Source: [Mycobacterium] fortunisiensis (GTDB lineage: Bacteria; Actinomycetota; Actinomycetes; Mycobacteriales; Mycobacteriaceae). Taken from it: 64,000 nt of DNA. A program made the translations under genes and the position numbers. Positions 8,755 through 18,830 of this stretch are shown piece after piece; the stretch's first letter is position 1, and each line of letters begins with the position of its first letter. The notes under the pieces are model-generated. The model had not been told where the DNA came from. It did not search any database and saw only the letters and a program-made list of their open reading frames with translations. The stretch covers positions 1 to 64,000 of the forward strand of contig NZ_VOMB01000019.1 of NCBI RefSeq assembly GCF_019050325.1, in the 5' to 3' direction.

Positions 8755-8772
8755 GTATGTAGGGTTACATAC
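8755..8772. promoter_or_regulatory. Perfect palindromic operator for the adjacent TetR regulator
   Basis: GTATGTA-GGGT-TACATAC is an 18-base palindrome with perfect 7-base arms, ending 26 bases before the TetR ATG. Its AT-rich arms stand out from the GC-rich surroundings. TetR repressors typically bind such repeats in their own promoters, so autoregulation of the TetR-oxidoreductase operon is the natural reading. Assignment of the binding protein is inferred. Confidence 0.75.
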
Positions 8773-8798
8773 ATAACTCTTCGAGAAAGGGCATCGAG

Positions 8799-9370
8799 AT
8801 GACCGGTCCACGCGAACGCATGGTGGCCTCGGCGGCCCTGCTGATTCGAGAACGCGGTGCGCACCCGACCGCGATCGCCGACGTATTGGCACACAGCGGT
8901 GCCCCCCGCGGCTCGGCCTACCACCACTTCCCCGGCGGCCGCACCCAACTCCTGTGCGAGGCGATCGACTACGCCAGTGACCAGATCGCGGCCCGGCTGG
9001 CCCGGGCCGACAGCGCCGTGGCGCTGTTCGACGGGATGATCGCCGGGTTCCGCACACAACTGCTGGAGTCCGATTTCCGGGCCGGCTGCCCAGTGGTCGC
9101 GGTCGCGGTGGAGGCCGGCTCCCCCGACGCCACCGACTCCGCGGACCCGGTGCTGCAACGCGCCGGGGCCGCGTTCACCCGATGGACCGCGCTGATCGCC
9201 GATCGGCTACGAGCCGACGGTGCCGACGAGCAACGCGCACGGGAACTGGCCATGGTGATCACCACCGCCGTCGAGGGGGCCGTGATCGTCGCCCGCGCCA
9301 CCCGTGACGTCACACCGCTGGACCTCATTCACGGCCGGCTGCGTGACCTCCTCACGGAAGGAACAGCGGC

Positions 9371-9374
<4 letters not shown>
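8799..9374 (+). CDS. TetR/AcrR-family transcriptional regulator
   Basis: A 191-residue TetR-type protein. The N-terminal helix-turn-helix spans about residues 5-50, with the typical pattern A-S-A-A-L-L-I-R-E-R-G and G-S-A-Y-H-H-F-P-G-G near 40-50. The C-terminal ligand domain resembles the LmrA/YxaF group. An AGAAAGGGC ribosome site lies just before the ATG. Its end overlaps the downstream oxidoreductase start by four bases (ATGA), so the two are translationally coupled. The pair resembles M. tuberculosis Rv0196-Rv0197 from memory. A perfect palindromic operator immediately upstream suggests autorepression. The inducer is unknown. Confidence 0.92.
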
Positions 9375-11596
<2,222 letters not shown>

Positions 11597-11598
11597 CC

Positions 11599-12192
11599 TC
11601 AGGGCAGGGGCGCCGGCGCGGGGGCATCGGCCGGGGCGGGTGCGGCAGCCGGCGCAGGCGGAACGGCCGGCGCGGCAGGCTCGGCGGGTGCGGCCGGCAC
11701 CGGTGCGCCGGGACCCGCTGCGGGTGCCTCCGGCGTGACCGGCACATTCGGGCCCGGGGCCTGACCTGGCACCGGCGTGTTCATGCCGCGCTGGGCGAGC
11801 CCGAGGATCAAGGCCTCCTTGCCGCTGATCTCCTGGCTCTGCACGGCATGCCACAGATCCTTGAGATAGCTCAGGTTGGGCGTCTCATTGCCCTGCCCGG
11901 TGGGATCCATCGTCGATCCCGGCGGCAGTGCGTCCGGGCTCGGCAGGTGCGGGGTGCCGGCCGAGGGCGCGGCCTGCGCCGCTGCCGGACCGCCTGCCGC
12001 ATTCTGCACCGCCGACGCGGCCTGCGGCCCAGGGGCGGCTTGAGCCGCGGGGGCGGGCGCCGGATCGGTTGACGACGGCCCGCCCGGCGTGGCGGGATCC
12101 GCCGACGCCGCCGCGGCGACCAACAACGCAACGGCGGGACCCGATGCGCAGCACGCCAGCACGGACACAAACCTTCGAACGTCGACACTCAT
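11599..12192 (-). CDS. Secreted Pro/Ala-rich protein
   Basis: A 197-residue protein. A signal peptide (about 1-30, hydrophobic A-V-A-L-L-V-A-A-A followed by A-S-A-D-P) directs export. The mature part is a low-complexity Ala/Pro-rich N-terminus (about 31-90), a short ordered segment (about 95-150) containing N-L-S-Y-L-K-D-L-W-H-A-V-Q and E-A-L-I-L-G-L-A-Q-R-G, and a Pro/Ala-rich tail. I chose the ATG at 12192 because a GAGAGG site lies nine bases upstream; a TTG 21 bases earlier is weaker. Proteins of this style are common in the mycobacterial cell wall. Function unknown. Confidence 0.8.
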   Translation of the reverse strand: MSVDVRRFVSVLACCASGPAVALLVAAAASADPATPGGPSSTDPAPAPAAQAAPGPQAASAVQNAAGGPAAAQAAPSAGTPHLPSPDALPPGSTMDPTGQGNETPNLSYLKDLWHAVQSQEISGKEALILGLAQRGMNTPVPGQAPGPNVPVTPEAPAAGPGAPVPAAPAEPAAPAVPPAPAAAPAPADAPAPAPLP

Positions 12193-12278
12193 GCGGTAGA
12201 CCTCTCGCTGCAACTCCAGGGACAGATGTTAACGCGGAGTGCATGGTTGTCGCGCGTCGTCCGCGCGGGCGCCGGCAG

Positions 12279-12292
12279 GCGAACACGTTCCA
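12279..12292. promoter_or_regulatory. Near-perfect KstR-type operator upstream of the CYP125-like gene
   Basis: GCGAACACGTTCCA (12279-12292) matches seven of the eight fixed positions of TnnAACnnGTTnnA; only the leading T is replaced by G. It lies 106 bases before the P450 start and 86 bases before the divergent secreted-protein start. M. tuberculosis cyp125 is KstR-controlled, which raises the odds that this site is real. Confidence 0.45.
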
Positions 12293-12398
12293 ACCATGGT
12301 GGTGAGAGTTTCGGCGAACCTGCTGAGACGGACGTCACCCGTGGTGTAGCAATGGGCTTACGCCACTACACCGCGTCGTCGTGAGGAGCCCCCGCGCC

Positions 12399-13646
12399 AT
12401 GCCGACCCTCAATCTCCCGCCCGGATTCGACTTCACCGATCCCGATATCTATGCCGAACGACTGCCCGTCGGCGAATTGGCGCTGATGCGCCGGGTGGCG
12501 CCGATCTGGTGGAACGAACAACCCGTGGGCCGAGGCGGCTTCGACGACGGCGGATTCTGGGTGGTCACCAAACACAAGGACGTCAAAGAGGTGTCCCTGC
12601 GCAGCGAGGTGTTCTCCAGCCAGGAGAAGACCGCGTTGCCGCGGTACCGCGACGGCGCCGGCCGGGAGCAGATCGATCAGGGCAAGTACGTGTTGCTCAA
12701 CATGGACGCGCCGCACCACACGCACCTGCGCAAGATCGTCTCGCGGGCGTTCACCCCGCGCGCCGTCGAACGCCTGCGCGCCGATCTGGCCGAGCGGGCC
12801 CGCGCGATCGTGCAGACGGCGGCCACCGAAGGCTCGGGCGATTTCGTCGAGCAGGTGGCCTGCGAACTGCCGCTGCAGGCGATTGCGGGGCTGATGGGCG
12901 TCCCTCAGGAGGACCGCAAGAAGCTGTTCGACTGGTCCAATCAGATGGTCGGCGACCAGGATCCCGAGTTCGCCGCCAACGACGCGATCGGCGCCTCGGC
13001 CGAGCTGATCATGTACGGGATGCAGATGGCGGCAGAGCGCACCAAGAACCCCGGCGACGATCTGGTCACCACCCTCCTGCAGGCCGATGTCGACGGGCAC
13101 AAGCTGTCCGACGACGAGTTCGGTTTCTTCGTCATCCTGCTCGCGGTGGCCGGTAACGAGACCACCCGTAACTCGATCACGCAGGGAATGATGGCCTTCG
13201 CCGATCATCCTGAGCAGTGGGAGCTGTTCAAGCGGGAGCGTCCGGGGACCGCCGCCGACGAGATCGTCCGGTGGGCCACACCGGTCACGTCATTCCAGCG
13301 CACCGCACTGGAGGACACCGAGCTGTCCGGTGTGTCGATCCGGAAAGGTCAGCGGGTGGTGATGTTCTACCGCTCGGCGAACTTCGACGAGGACGTTTTT
13401 GAACACGCCTACTCTTTCAATATCCTGCGGGACCCGAACCCGCACGTGGGGTTCGGTGGAACGGGCGCGCACTACTGCATCGGCGCCAACCTGGCCCGGA
13501 TGACGATCGACCTGATCTTCAACGCGATCGCCGACGGGATGCCGGATCTGACGCCGCTTTCGGCACCCGAACGACTCCGCTCGGGCTGGCTGAACGGCAT
13601 CAAACATTGGCGGGTGGATTACCGCGGACACTCGGATAATCGATGA
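12399..13646 (+). CDS. cyp125: Cytochrome P450, CYP125 family (steroid C26/C27-monooxygenase-like)
   Basis: A 415-residue P450. It shows the I-helix A-G-N-E-T-T (about 252), the E-x-x-R-W motif (E-I-V-R-W) and the heme-cysteine loop G-F-G-G-T-G-A-H-Y-C-I-G (Cys about 362). The N-terminal L-N-L-P-P-G-F-D-F-T-D-P-D-I-Y-A-E-R and the C-terminal S-G-W-L-N-G-I-K-H-W closely follow M. tuberculosis CYP125A1 (recalled), which oxidises the terminal carbon of the cholesterol side chain. It is not within a cholesterol gene cluster here, so it may be a second CYP125 paralog, as fast growers are known to have. The ATG at 12399 has a GAGGAG site. Electron donors are not encoded next to it. The 3' end overlaps the convergent membrane gene by 47 bases. 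Confidence 0.9.
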   Translation: MPTLNLPPGFDFTDPDIYAERLPVGELALMRRVAPIWWNEQPVGRGGFDDGGFWVVTKHKDVKEVSLRSEVFSSQEKTALPRYRDGAGREQIDQGKYVLLNMDAPHHTHLRKIVSRAFTPRAVERLRADLAERARAIVQTAATEGSGDFVEQVACELPLQAIAGLMGVPQEDRKKLFDWSNQMVGDQDPEFAANDAIGASAELIMYGMQMAAERTKNPGDDLVTTLLQADVDGHKLSDDEFGFFVILLAVAGNETTRNSITQGMMAFADHPEQWELFKRERPGTAADEIVRWATPVTSFQRTALEDTELSGVSIRKGQRVVMFYRSANFDEDVFEHAYSFNILRDPNPHVGFGGTGAHYCIGANLARMTIDLIFNAIADGMPDLTPLSAPERLRSGWLNGIKHWRVDYRGHSDNR

Positions 13647-13923
13647 TGGATCGCCAATAGTCTTCTGGGATTACGGTATTCGACCGCAGCACCATCGACA
13701 GGCCGGTGGCCATCGCGATGCCGAGCAGGCCCAGCCACAGGCCGGCAAGGCCGATCGCGATCCAGAGCACGGTGGTCAGCGCCGGCCACGGCGAGGTCAC
13801 CGCGAGAATCGGCGCGAAGAAAAAGCCGGTTCCGACGTAGGCTGCCGACCCCGCCCGATCGGCAGCCAGGACAAAGTGCAGCCAGCGTGGGATCGACCGG
13901 GGGCCGGGGGTGTTGGCGCTCAT
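13600..13923 (-). CDS. Small two- to three-span membrane protein
   Basis: A 107-residue protein with hydrophobic segments at about 17-40 (FVLAADRAGSAAYVGTGFFF region) and 48-78 (V-L-W-I-A-I-G-L-A-G-L-W-L-G-L-L-G-I). A strong AGGAGG site sits just before the ATG at 13923. It is divergent from the MmyB-type regulator with a perfect inverted repeat between them, which suggests the regulator controls it. Its last 47 bases overlap the P450 end on the other strand. Family not recognised. Confidence 0.7.
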   Translation of the reverse strand: MSANTPGPRSIPRWLHFVLAADRAGSAAYVGTGFFFAPILAVTSPWPALTTVLWIAIGLAGLWLGLLGIAMATGLSMVLRSNTVIPEDYWRSIIDYPSVRGNPPANV

Positions 13924-13955
13924 GGTTACCTCCTGTGCTCCACGGTGAAGCACCG

Positions 13956-13976
13956 GGGTAATCGCGGCAATTACCC
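13956..13976. promoter_or_regulatory. Inverted-repeat operator in the XRE/membrane-protein divergent promoter
   Basis: GGGTAAT (13956-13962) and ATTACCC (13970-13976) form perfect 7-base arms around a 7-base spacer, a two-helical-turn spacing suited to a dimeric regulator. It lies between the starts of the membrane-protein gene (13923) and the regulator (14021), so it probably serves both. Confidence 0.65.
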
Positions 13977-14020
13977 TGGAGGTAGTGGCCGCCGGAGCGG
14001 CAGTGCGCGAAACTCGGTTG

Positions 14021-14794
14021 ATGACGACTGCGGGGACCCGGCCACCGATCGGCGCATTGATGCGGGACTGGCGGTTGCGCCGCCGGATCAGCCAATTGGA
14101 TCTGGCCAACGAGGCTGAGATCTCGGCGCGTCATCTCAGCTTCATCGAGACCGGCCGTTCGGTGCCGAGCCGGACCATGGTGCTGCGCTTGGCCGCGGCA
14201 TTGGATGTGCCGCGGCGAGAACAGAACCGGCTACTGTTGGCGGCCGGGCTGGCACCGTTGTACGCCGAGCGCACACTGGACGATCCGGAGATGTCCGGCG
14301 TGCGCGACGGCGTGCAGCGAGTCTTGGCCGCCTACAATCCTTTTCCCTGCGTAGCTGTTGATCGCAACTGGAATCTGCTGCAGGCCAACGAAGGTGCGGC
14401 CATCCTGCTCGACGGAGTGGCCGAACACCTGCTGGCACAACCCAATGCACTGCGCATCACACTGCATCCCGAGGGTATGGCGCCGCGGATCCGCAATCTG
14501 GCCGAATGGCGACATCATCTGATCGGCCGGCTGCGCCGCGAGGTCGCGGTGAGCGGATCGGCCGATCTCGCCGAGCTGCTCGGCGAGATCGAGTCCTACC
14601 CGGGCGGCATGGAACCGGTCCGCGACCTCGGCGGGGTGGTGGTTCCGCTGGAGTTGACCGGCGCCGACGGCACCGTCCTGACCTTCCTGAGCACCGTCAC
14701 CACGTTCGGCACCGCGCTGGATCTGACGGCCGCGGAATTGAGCATCGAGGCATTCCTGCCCGCCGACGGGCAGACTGCGGCAGCGCTGCGTTAA
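14021..14794 (+). CDS. XRE-type regulator with MmyB-like ligand-binding domain
   Basis: A 257-residue protein. An N-terminal helix-turn-helix (about 10-70) carries R-R-R-I-S-Q-L-D-L-A-N-E-A-E-I-S-A-R-H-L-S-F-I-E-T-G-R (broken here by hyphens), characteristic of the XRE family. The C-terminal part (about 90-250), with N-P-F-P-C-V-A-V-D-R-N-W-N and S-T-V-T-T-F-G-T-A-L-D, is the PAS-like domain found in MmyB, an activator of methylenomycin synthesis that binds a small ligand. Such regulators often control a divergent neighbour; here that is the small membrane protein. An upstream GTG (13985) is possible but adds no conserved sequence. Confidence 0.88.
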   Translation: MTTAGTRPPIGALMRDWRLRRRISQLDLANEAEISARHLSFIETGRSVPSRTMVLRLAAALDVPRREQNRLLLAAGLAPLYAERTLDDPEMSGVRDGVQRVLAAYNPFPCVAVDRNWNLLQANEGAAILLDGVAEHLLAQPNALRITLHPEGMAPRIRNLAEWRHHLIGRLRREVAVSGSADLAELLGEIESYPGGMEPVRDLGGVVVPLELTGADGTVLTFLSTVTTFGTALDLTAAELSIEAFLPADGQTAAALR

Positions 14795-14795
14795 C

Positions 14796-14806
14796 TGGTC
14801 TTACCA
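14796..14806. promoter_or_regulatory. FadR/GntR-type operator
   Basis: TGGT-CTT-ACCA matches the TnGTnnnACnA pattern bound by FadR-subfamily GntR regulators. It lies 36 bases before the start of the GntR gene and immediately after the stop of the preceding regulator, so autoregulation of the GntR operon is likely. Confidence 0.6.
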
Positions 14807-14842
14807 CTTGACCTCTTACCGATCAGCGGGCAGCATGGCGGC

Positions 14843-15580
14843 ATGGCGTTACAACCGGTGAACCGCCGCTCAGTCCCCGAGGACGTCTTCGAACAGATCG
14901 CCGGCGAGGTCCTCAGCGGCCAGATGCAGCCCGGCGAAGCCCTGCCCAGCGAGCGGCGACTGGCCGAGGTGCTCGGAGTGTCCCGGCCGGCCGTGCGCGA
15001 GGCGCTCAAACGGCTCACCGAGGCCGGTTTGATCGAGGTTCGCCAGGGCGATGCAACCACGGTGCGGGATTTCCGCAAGCACGCCGGCCTGGACCTGTTG
15101 CCCAGACTGTTGCTGCGCGGCGGCGACCTCGACGTGAGCGTGGTCCGCAGCATCCTGGAAACCCGCCTGCACAACGGCCCCAAGGTGGCCGAGTTGGCCG
15201 CCCTACGGGCCCAGCCCGGATTGGCAGACCAACTCGGCCGGACCGTGGACGCCCTGTCCGCCGAATCGGACCCGGTGGCCCAACAGCGTCAGGCACTCGG
15301 TTTCTGGGACCAGGTTGTCGACGGGGCGGATTCGATCGCATTCCGCCTGATGTACAACACGCTGCGACAGACCTACGAACCCGCGCTGCCGGCGTTGGCC
15401 ACCATGATGGCCGCCGAGGTGGGACACCCCGAGGCGTACCGCCGGGTCGCCGAGGCCATCGGCAACGGGGATCCGGCCGGGGCCCGCCGGGCCGCGCAGG
15501 ATCTGCTGCAGCCGGCCACCGATGCGCTGCTGGCCGCGCTCGCCGTCCTGGAAGTCACCGTGGCAGAGGAAAGCCGGTGA
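14843..15580 (+). CDS. GntR-family (FadR/FCD) transcriptional regulator
   Basis: A 245-residue regulator. The winged helix (about 12-75) contains [22 protein letters not shown], the family signature. The helical C-terminal FCD-like effector domain (about 95-230) follows. The stop overlaps the downstream GTG start (GTGA), coupling it to a fatty-acid-hydroxylase-like gene, which makes that enzyme its probable target. The effector may be an acyl-CoA or organic acid, by analogy with FadR; this is inference. Confidence 0.9.
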   Translation: MALQPVNRRSVPEDVFEQIAGEVLSGQMQPGEALPSERRLAEVLGVSRPAVREALKRLTEAGLIEVRQGDATTVRDFRKHAGLDLLPRLLLRGGDLDVSVVRSILETRLHNGPKVAELAALRAQPGLADQLGRTVDALSAESDPVAQQRQALGFWDQVVDGADSIAFRLMYNTLRQTYEPALPALATMMAAEVGHPEAYRRVAEAIGNGDPAGARRAAQDLLQPATDALLAALAVLEVTVAEESR

Positions 15581-16230
15581 CGCGCAACAACATCACCCTG
15601 GCGGACACGGCGCGCGAATTCGCCCGCCACCCGTCCCCCTGGATGCTCGGCACCGCGCTTGTCTTCAGCCTGACCGCCCGCGGCCATGCCGGCGACTGGC
15701 AGCTGACCGACCTGCTGGTACCGGTGGCCATGCTCGCGGTGTTCCCGTTTTTCGAGTGGATCGTGCACGTGTTCGTACTGCACTGGCGGCCAAGAACGTT
15801 GGGGCCGATCAGGCTGGATTCCCGGCTCGCCCGCGATCACCGCCGACACCACGTCGACCCACGCGCGATCCCGCTGATCTTCATCCCCTGGCCTGCACTG
15901 CTGTGGATCCTGCCCGTCGCGGTGGCCGTGGCGCTGCTGGCCTTCCCCCGACCCGGCCTGGGCCTGACGTTCCTGTCGTTTCTGACCGCCCTGGGCCTGG
16001 GCTACGAATGGTGCCACTATCTGATCCACACCGATTACAAGCCGAAGACCCGTGTATACCGGGCGATTTGGCGAAACCACCGCCAGCATCACTACAAGAA
16101 CGAGCACTACTGGTTCACGGTGACCACCGCCGGAACGGCAGATCGGGTGCTGCGGACCGCGCCGGATCCGGCGACGGTCACCACCTCACCGACGTCGAGA
16201 AACCTGCATGCGACTATGCCCGCACGATGA
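15577..16230 (+). CDS. Fatty acid hydroxylase/sterol desaturase superfamily membrane enzyme
   Basis: A 217-residue integral membrane protein with di-iron histidine clusters: H-V-F-V-L-H (about 63-68), D-H-R-R-H-H (about 87-92), H-Y-L-I-H (about 147-151) and N-H-R-Q-H-H (about 166-171). Hydrophobic segments lie between them (about 45-62, 103-125, 127-145). These clusters bind the two irons in the fatty acid hydroxylase superfamily, members of which hydroxylate or desaturate lipids, carotenoids or sterols. The GTG start overlaps the GntR stop. The 3' end overlaps the L,D-transpeptidase gene by 17 bases. The lipid substrate is unknown. Confidence 0.87.
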   Translation: MTRNNITLADTAREFARHPSPWMLGTALVFSLTARGHAGDWQLTDLLVPVAMLAVFPFFEWIVHVFVLHWRPRTLGPIRLDSRLARDHRRHHVDPRAIPLIFIPWPALLWILPVAVAVALLAFPRPGLGLTFLSFLTALGLGYEWCHYLIHTDYKPKTRVYRAIWRNHRQHHYKNEHYWFTVTTAGTADRVLRTAPDPATVTTSPTSRNLHATMPAR

Positions 16231-16993
16231 TGGGATCACCCAGATTCACCGTGTTGAAGTACCAATCGGCGTTGTCCGGGCTCAGATTGATGCACCCGTG
16301 GCTGACGTTGGCATAGCCCTGTGACCCCACCGACCACGGTGCGCCGTGCACGTACACGCCGCCCCAGGTCACTCGGACCGCATCGTAAACGGTCAGCTTG
16401 TAGCCCTCGGGGTCACTCAGCGGAATGCCGATGGTACGCGAATCCATCACCACCACAGGTTCTTTGGACAACGCAGTGAAGGTGCCGGTCGGCGTCGGAT
16501 GCTTCGGCTTGCCCATCGACGCCGGCATCGTGCGGACCACTTCACCATCGATGCTGACGGTGAAGGTGTGCGCGTCGATGTCGGCCACCCCGAGCACCTC
16601 GGAGCCGGTCTCGAAGCTGGTCTTGGCGCCGCCCGCAGTCACCGAGATCGTGGAATGGGCCGGCCAGAGCTGATCGGGCTGCCACTGCATCACGTCGTCG
16701 CTGAGCCAGCTGAACGTGCCGCTCGGAGTCACCGGCGAGTCGATCCGCAGGCTGCGCTGCGCCGCGTCGCGGTCGGTCACCGGGTTGTCGAACGTCACCG
16801 TCAACGGCATGGCGACGCCGACCACCGAACCGCCGGCAGGCTCGATCGTGGCGCCCGGCGCAGGCGTGCTCACCGCTGCAGCTGCGACGTTGACCGGGCT
16901 CGCGGCGGCCAAGGTGACGACACCAATCGCCGCAAACACTTTCAGTACCGACGCTCGAACCGATCCGGATGACGACGAAGGGGCGCTCAGCAT
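16214..16993 (-). CDS. ldtA: L,D-transpeptidase, LdtMt1 type
   Basis: A 259-residue secreted cell-wall enzyme that makes 3-3 peptidoglycan cross-links. The N-terminus has a signal/anchor segment (about 12-38), followed by one immunoglobulin-like domain (about 45-125) and a YkuD catalytic domain (about 130-255). The catalytic motif is S-H-G-C-I-N-L with the nucleophilic Cys near 236, preceded by V-H-G-A-P-W-S. The sequence follows M. tuberculosis LdtMt1 (Rv0116c) over its length, from memory, including V-M-D-S-R-T-I-G-I-P-L. LdtMt1 contributes to beta-lactam resistance and is sensitive to carbapenems. I chose ATG 16993 because the signal peptide then starts properly and a GGTGG precedes it. 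Confidence 0.92.
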   Translation of the reverse strand: MLSAPSSSSGSVRASVLKVFAAIGVVTLAAASPVNVAAAAVSTPAPGATIEPAGGSVVGVAMPLTVTFDNPVTDRDAAQRSLRIDSPVTPSGTFSWLSDDVMQWQPDQLWPAHSTISVTAGGAKTSFETGSEVLGVADIDAHTFTVSIDGEVVRTMPASMGKPKHPTPTGTFTALSKEPVVVMDSRTIGIPLSDPEGYKLTVYDAVRVTWGGVYVHGAPWSVGSQGYANVSHGCINLSPDNADWYFNTVNLGDPIIVRA

Positions 16994-17101
16994 TCCACCA
17001 GTGTAGGCGCTTGCCTCGAGTGCACCTTTTAGGCGCAGCGTGACGGCCCTGCCGTGGGGTGGGCAGCGGCGCGGTGAGTTACCCATGGTGAATTCATCGA
17101 C

Positions 17102-17138
17102 CGGCTGCCCCCGAACGTTTCAGGAGGGCAGGCAGCCG
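17102..17138 (-). terminator. Possible terminator hairpin after the DUF7159 gene
   Basis: CGGCTGCC (17102-17109) and GGCAGCCG (17131-17138) are perfect complements, with a further GGG/CCC able to pair inside. On the minus strand this lies 37 bases beyond the stop of the DUF7159 gene. No U tract follows. The rest of the 180-base gap to the transpeptidase start shows nothing else I recognise. Confidence 0.4.
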
Positions 17139-17174
17139 CACCTCAGCAACGTCACAGATGGCGGGTTCCGCACC

Positions 17175-18674
17175 TCACGGGGTCGCGGCCGGGGGCGCCT
17201 GCGGATCGGGTATGGGCAGCGCCGGTTCGGCTGAATCGGCCGGTTCGGGCGGCGGCGGATTCTCCGGCGGACTCGGCTCGGCCGGCGGCGGGAGCACCTC
17301 TTCGGCCGGCGGCGGGGGCACCTGCTCGGCCGGCGGCGGGGCGACCTCGGCGGCCTGCGTCTGCACCGGGAGGGCCTCCGTGGGGGGAGGCGTCAGCCCC
17401 GGATCCTCGGGACCGGGCGGCGCATCCGGCGGTGGCGACTCGGCGAGCGCGGGATCGGGCGAAGGCGGTTGCGGCTCAGCGGGAAACGCTTCCGGCGGCA
17501 TCATCTGATCCGGCGGCAGACCCGCCGCATCGGTGGCATCCGTTGGCGCACCGACTGTTTCGTCGACCCCGGTGTCGCTGACGACGGGCGCCTCGTCCAC
17601 GGTTTCATCGAAGACGGGGGCCGACGATTCCTCCTGCACCACCGACTCGAGCGCCGACGGCACCTGGGATGTGCTCGGCGCCGGAGCCGGGACGACCACC
17701 GCCGGCGCCGGGTGCACGGAAGCCGAGTCCCCCCAGGTACTGACCTCGGGCCGGGACGGGCGATGTGGCGTCTGCTCCGATCCCGGCAGGAGCTGCTGAC
17801 CCACCGCCACACACAGCGACACCGCGAACGCGAGCACGCCGCCCACCAGCACCGCCAGCGGCGTCAATTGTGCCGGGGGCCAACGCCGCCCGTCCGAGGC
17901 CGCGCCCTGGTCGGTAAAGGTGCGCAGTCCGCGCTGGGCCGAAGCCAACGCCGCACCCCTGGCCAGGGGCAGGCCGGGCTCGGCCGGGGTGAACACCGGA
18001 ACCGAAAGGGCCTGTTCCAATTTCGGCAGCACGGCGTCCAAGTCGACTGCGGAACCGACAACCACCAGGGCATCCGGGCGGGGTTCGGCGTTGTCGAAGA
18101 TGCCCGACAGCCACTCGGTCAGACCGCCCACCGTCTCGATGCCACGGCTGACGCTGGTCTGGATCGGATCCTGGGCGCCGACCGTCATCGCCTGCACGAC
18201 ATCGGGTTCCAGCACACATACACCCGTGGTGTCGAACCCGACGATTCCGGCCACCCGGCGGGCCAGGGCGTCGGTGGCCTGCGGCAACCGGACGGGGACG
18301 ACATCGCCGAATCCGGCGTCGGTGAGCTTTTTCAACAGCACCGCCGCCTCGGCACCCACACCCGAGCCCCAGGTCACCCCGATCGTGCTCAGCTGCAGGC
18401 CCTGCTCGGCGGCAGACTTTTCGGTGCGCTGGACGGCGGCGACCACCTGATTGCAGATCTCGTCGGTTCCCGACGACGAATGCCCGCGGATGTCGAAGGC
18501 GTCGTGTTCGACGGTCGCTCCGTCGGCATCGTGGCCCTCCACCAGAACCAGGCCCACGGTAGACGGCGTCATCGAAACACCGAGCACCGCCTCCACATGC
18601 ACCCCCTCGAAGCTGCGGCCGCCACCGGCGCGGCCGGCCGCACTGCGTTTCGCAGTGACATTACCGGGTGGCAT
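17175..18674 (-). CDS. DUF7159-type mycobacterial protein with Pro-rich tail
   Basis: A 499-residue protein. After about 30 residues a V-E-A-V-L-G-V-S-M-T-P-S-T-V-G-L-V-L-V-E-G segment (written with breaks) begins a domain (about 30-260) resembling the actin-like ATPase fold. A hydrophobic segment (about 285-310, L-A-V-L-V-G-G-V-L-A-F-A-V-S-L) follows, then a roughly 190-residue Pro/Glu/Ala-rich extracytoplasmic tail. Such proteins are widespread in mycobacteria and unassigned. I chose ATG 18674 because GGGGGAG lies seven bases upstream; a GTG at 18596, just before the conserved domain, also has a ribosome site. Possible envelope role; function unknown. Confidence 0.8.
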   Translation of the reverse strand: MPPGNVTAKRSAAGRAGGGRSFEGVHVEAVLGVSMTPSTVGLVLVEGHDADGATVEHDAFDIRGHSSSGTDEICNQVVAAVQRTEKSAAEQGLQLSTIGVTWGSGVGAEAAVLLKKLTDAGFGDVVPVRLPQATDALARRVAGIVGFDTTGVCVLEPDVVQAMTVGAQDPIQTSVSRGIETVGGLTEWLSGIFDNAEPRPDALVVVGSAVDLDAVLPKLEQALSVPVFTPAEPGLPLARGAALASAQRGLRTFTDQGAASDGRRWPPAQLTPLAVLVGGVLAFAVSLCVAVGQQLLPGSEQTPHRPSRPEVSTWGDSASVHPAPAVVVPAPAPSTSQVPSALESVVQEESSAPVFDETVDEAPVVSDTGVDETVGAPTDATDAAGLPPDQMMPPEAFPAEPQPPSPDPALAESPPPDAPPGPEDPGLTPPPTEALPVQTQAAEVAPPPAEQVPPPPAEEVLPPPAEPSPPENPPPPEPADSAEPALPIPDPQAPPAATP

Positions 18675-18830
18675 CGTGGCGCTCCCCCGCCCTATCGACA
18701 GCACACCACGACCGAACGTTCACCAAATGTGCTGTGCCGCAAAACAGCCAGGACATCGGTGAATCACCAGTTTGCCCCGGCTGCGCACACCGGTGTGTGC
18801 GCCGGGCCGGTGTGCACCCGGGGCGGCTGC

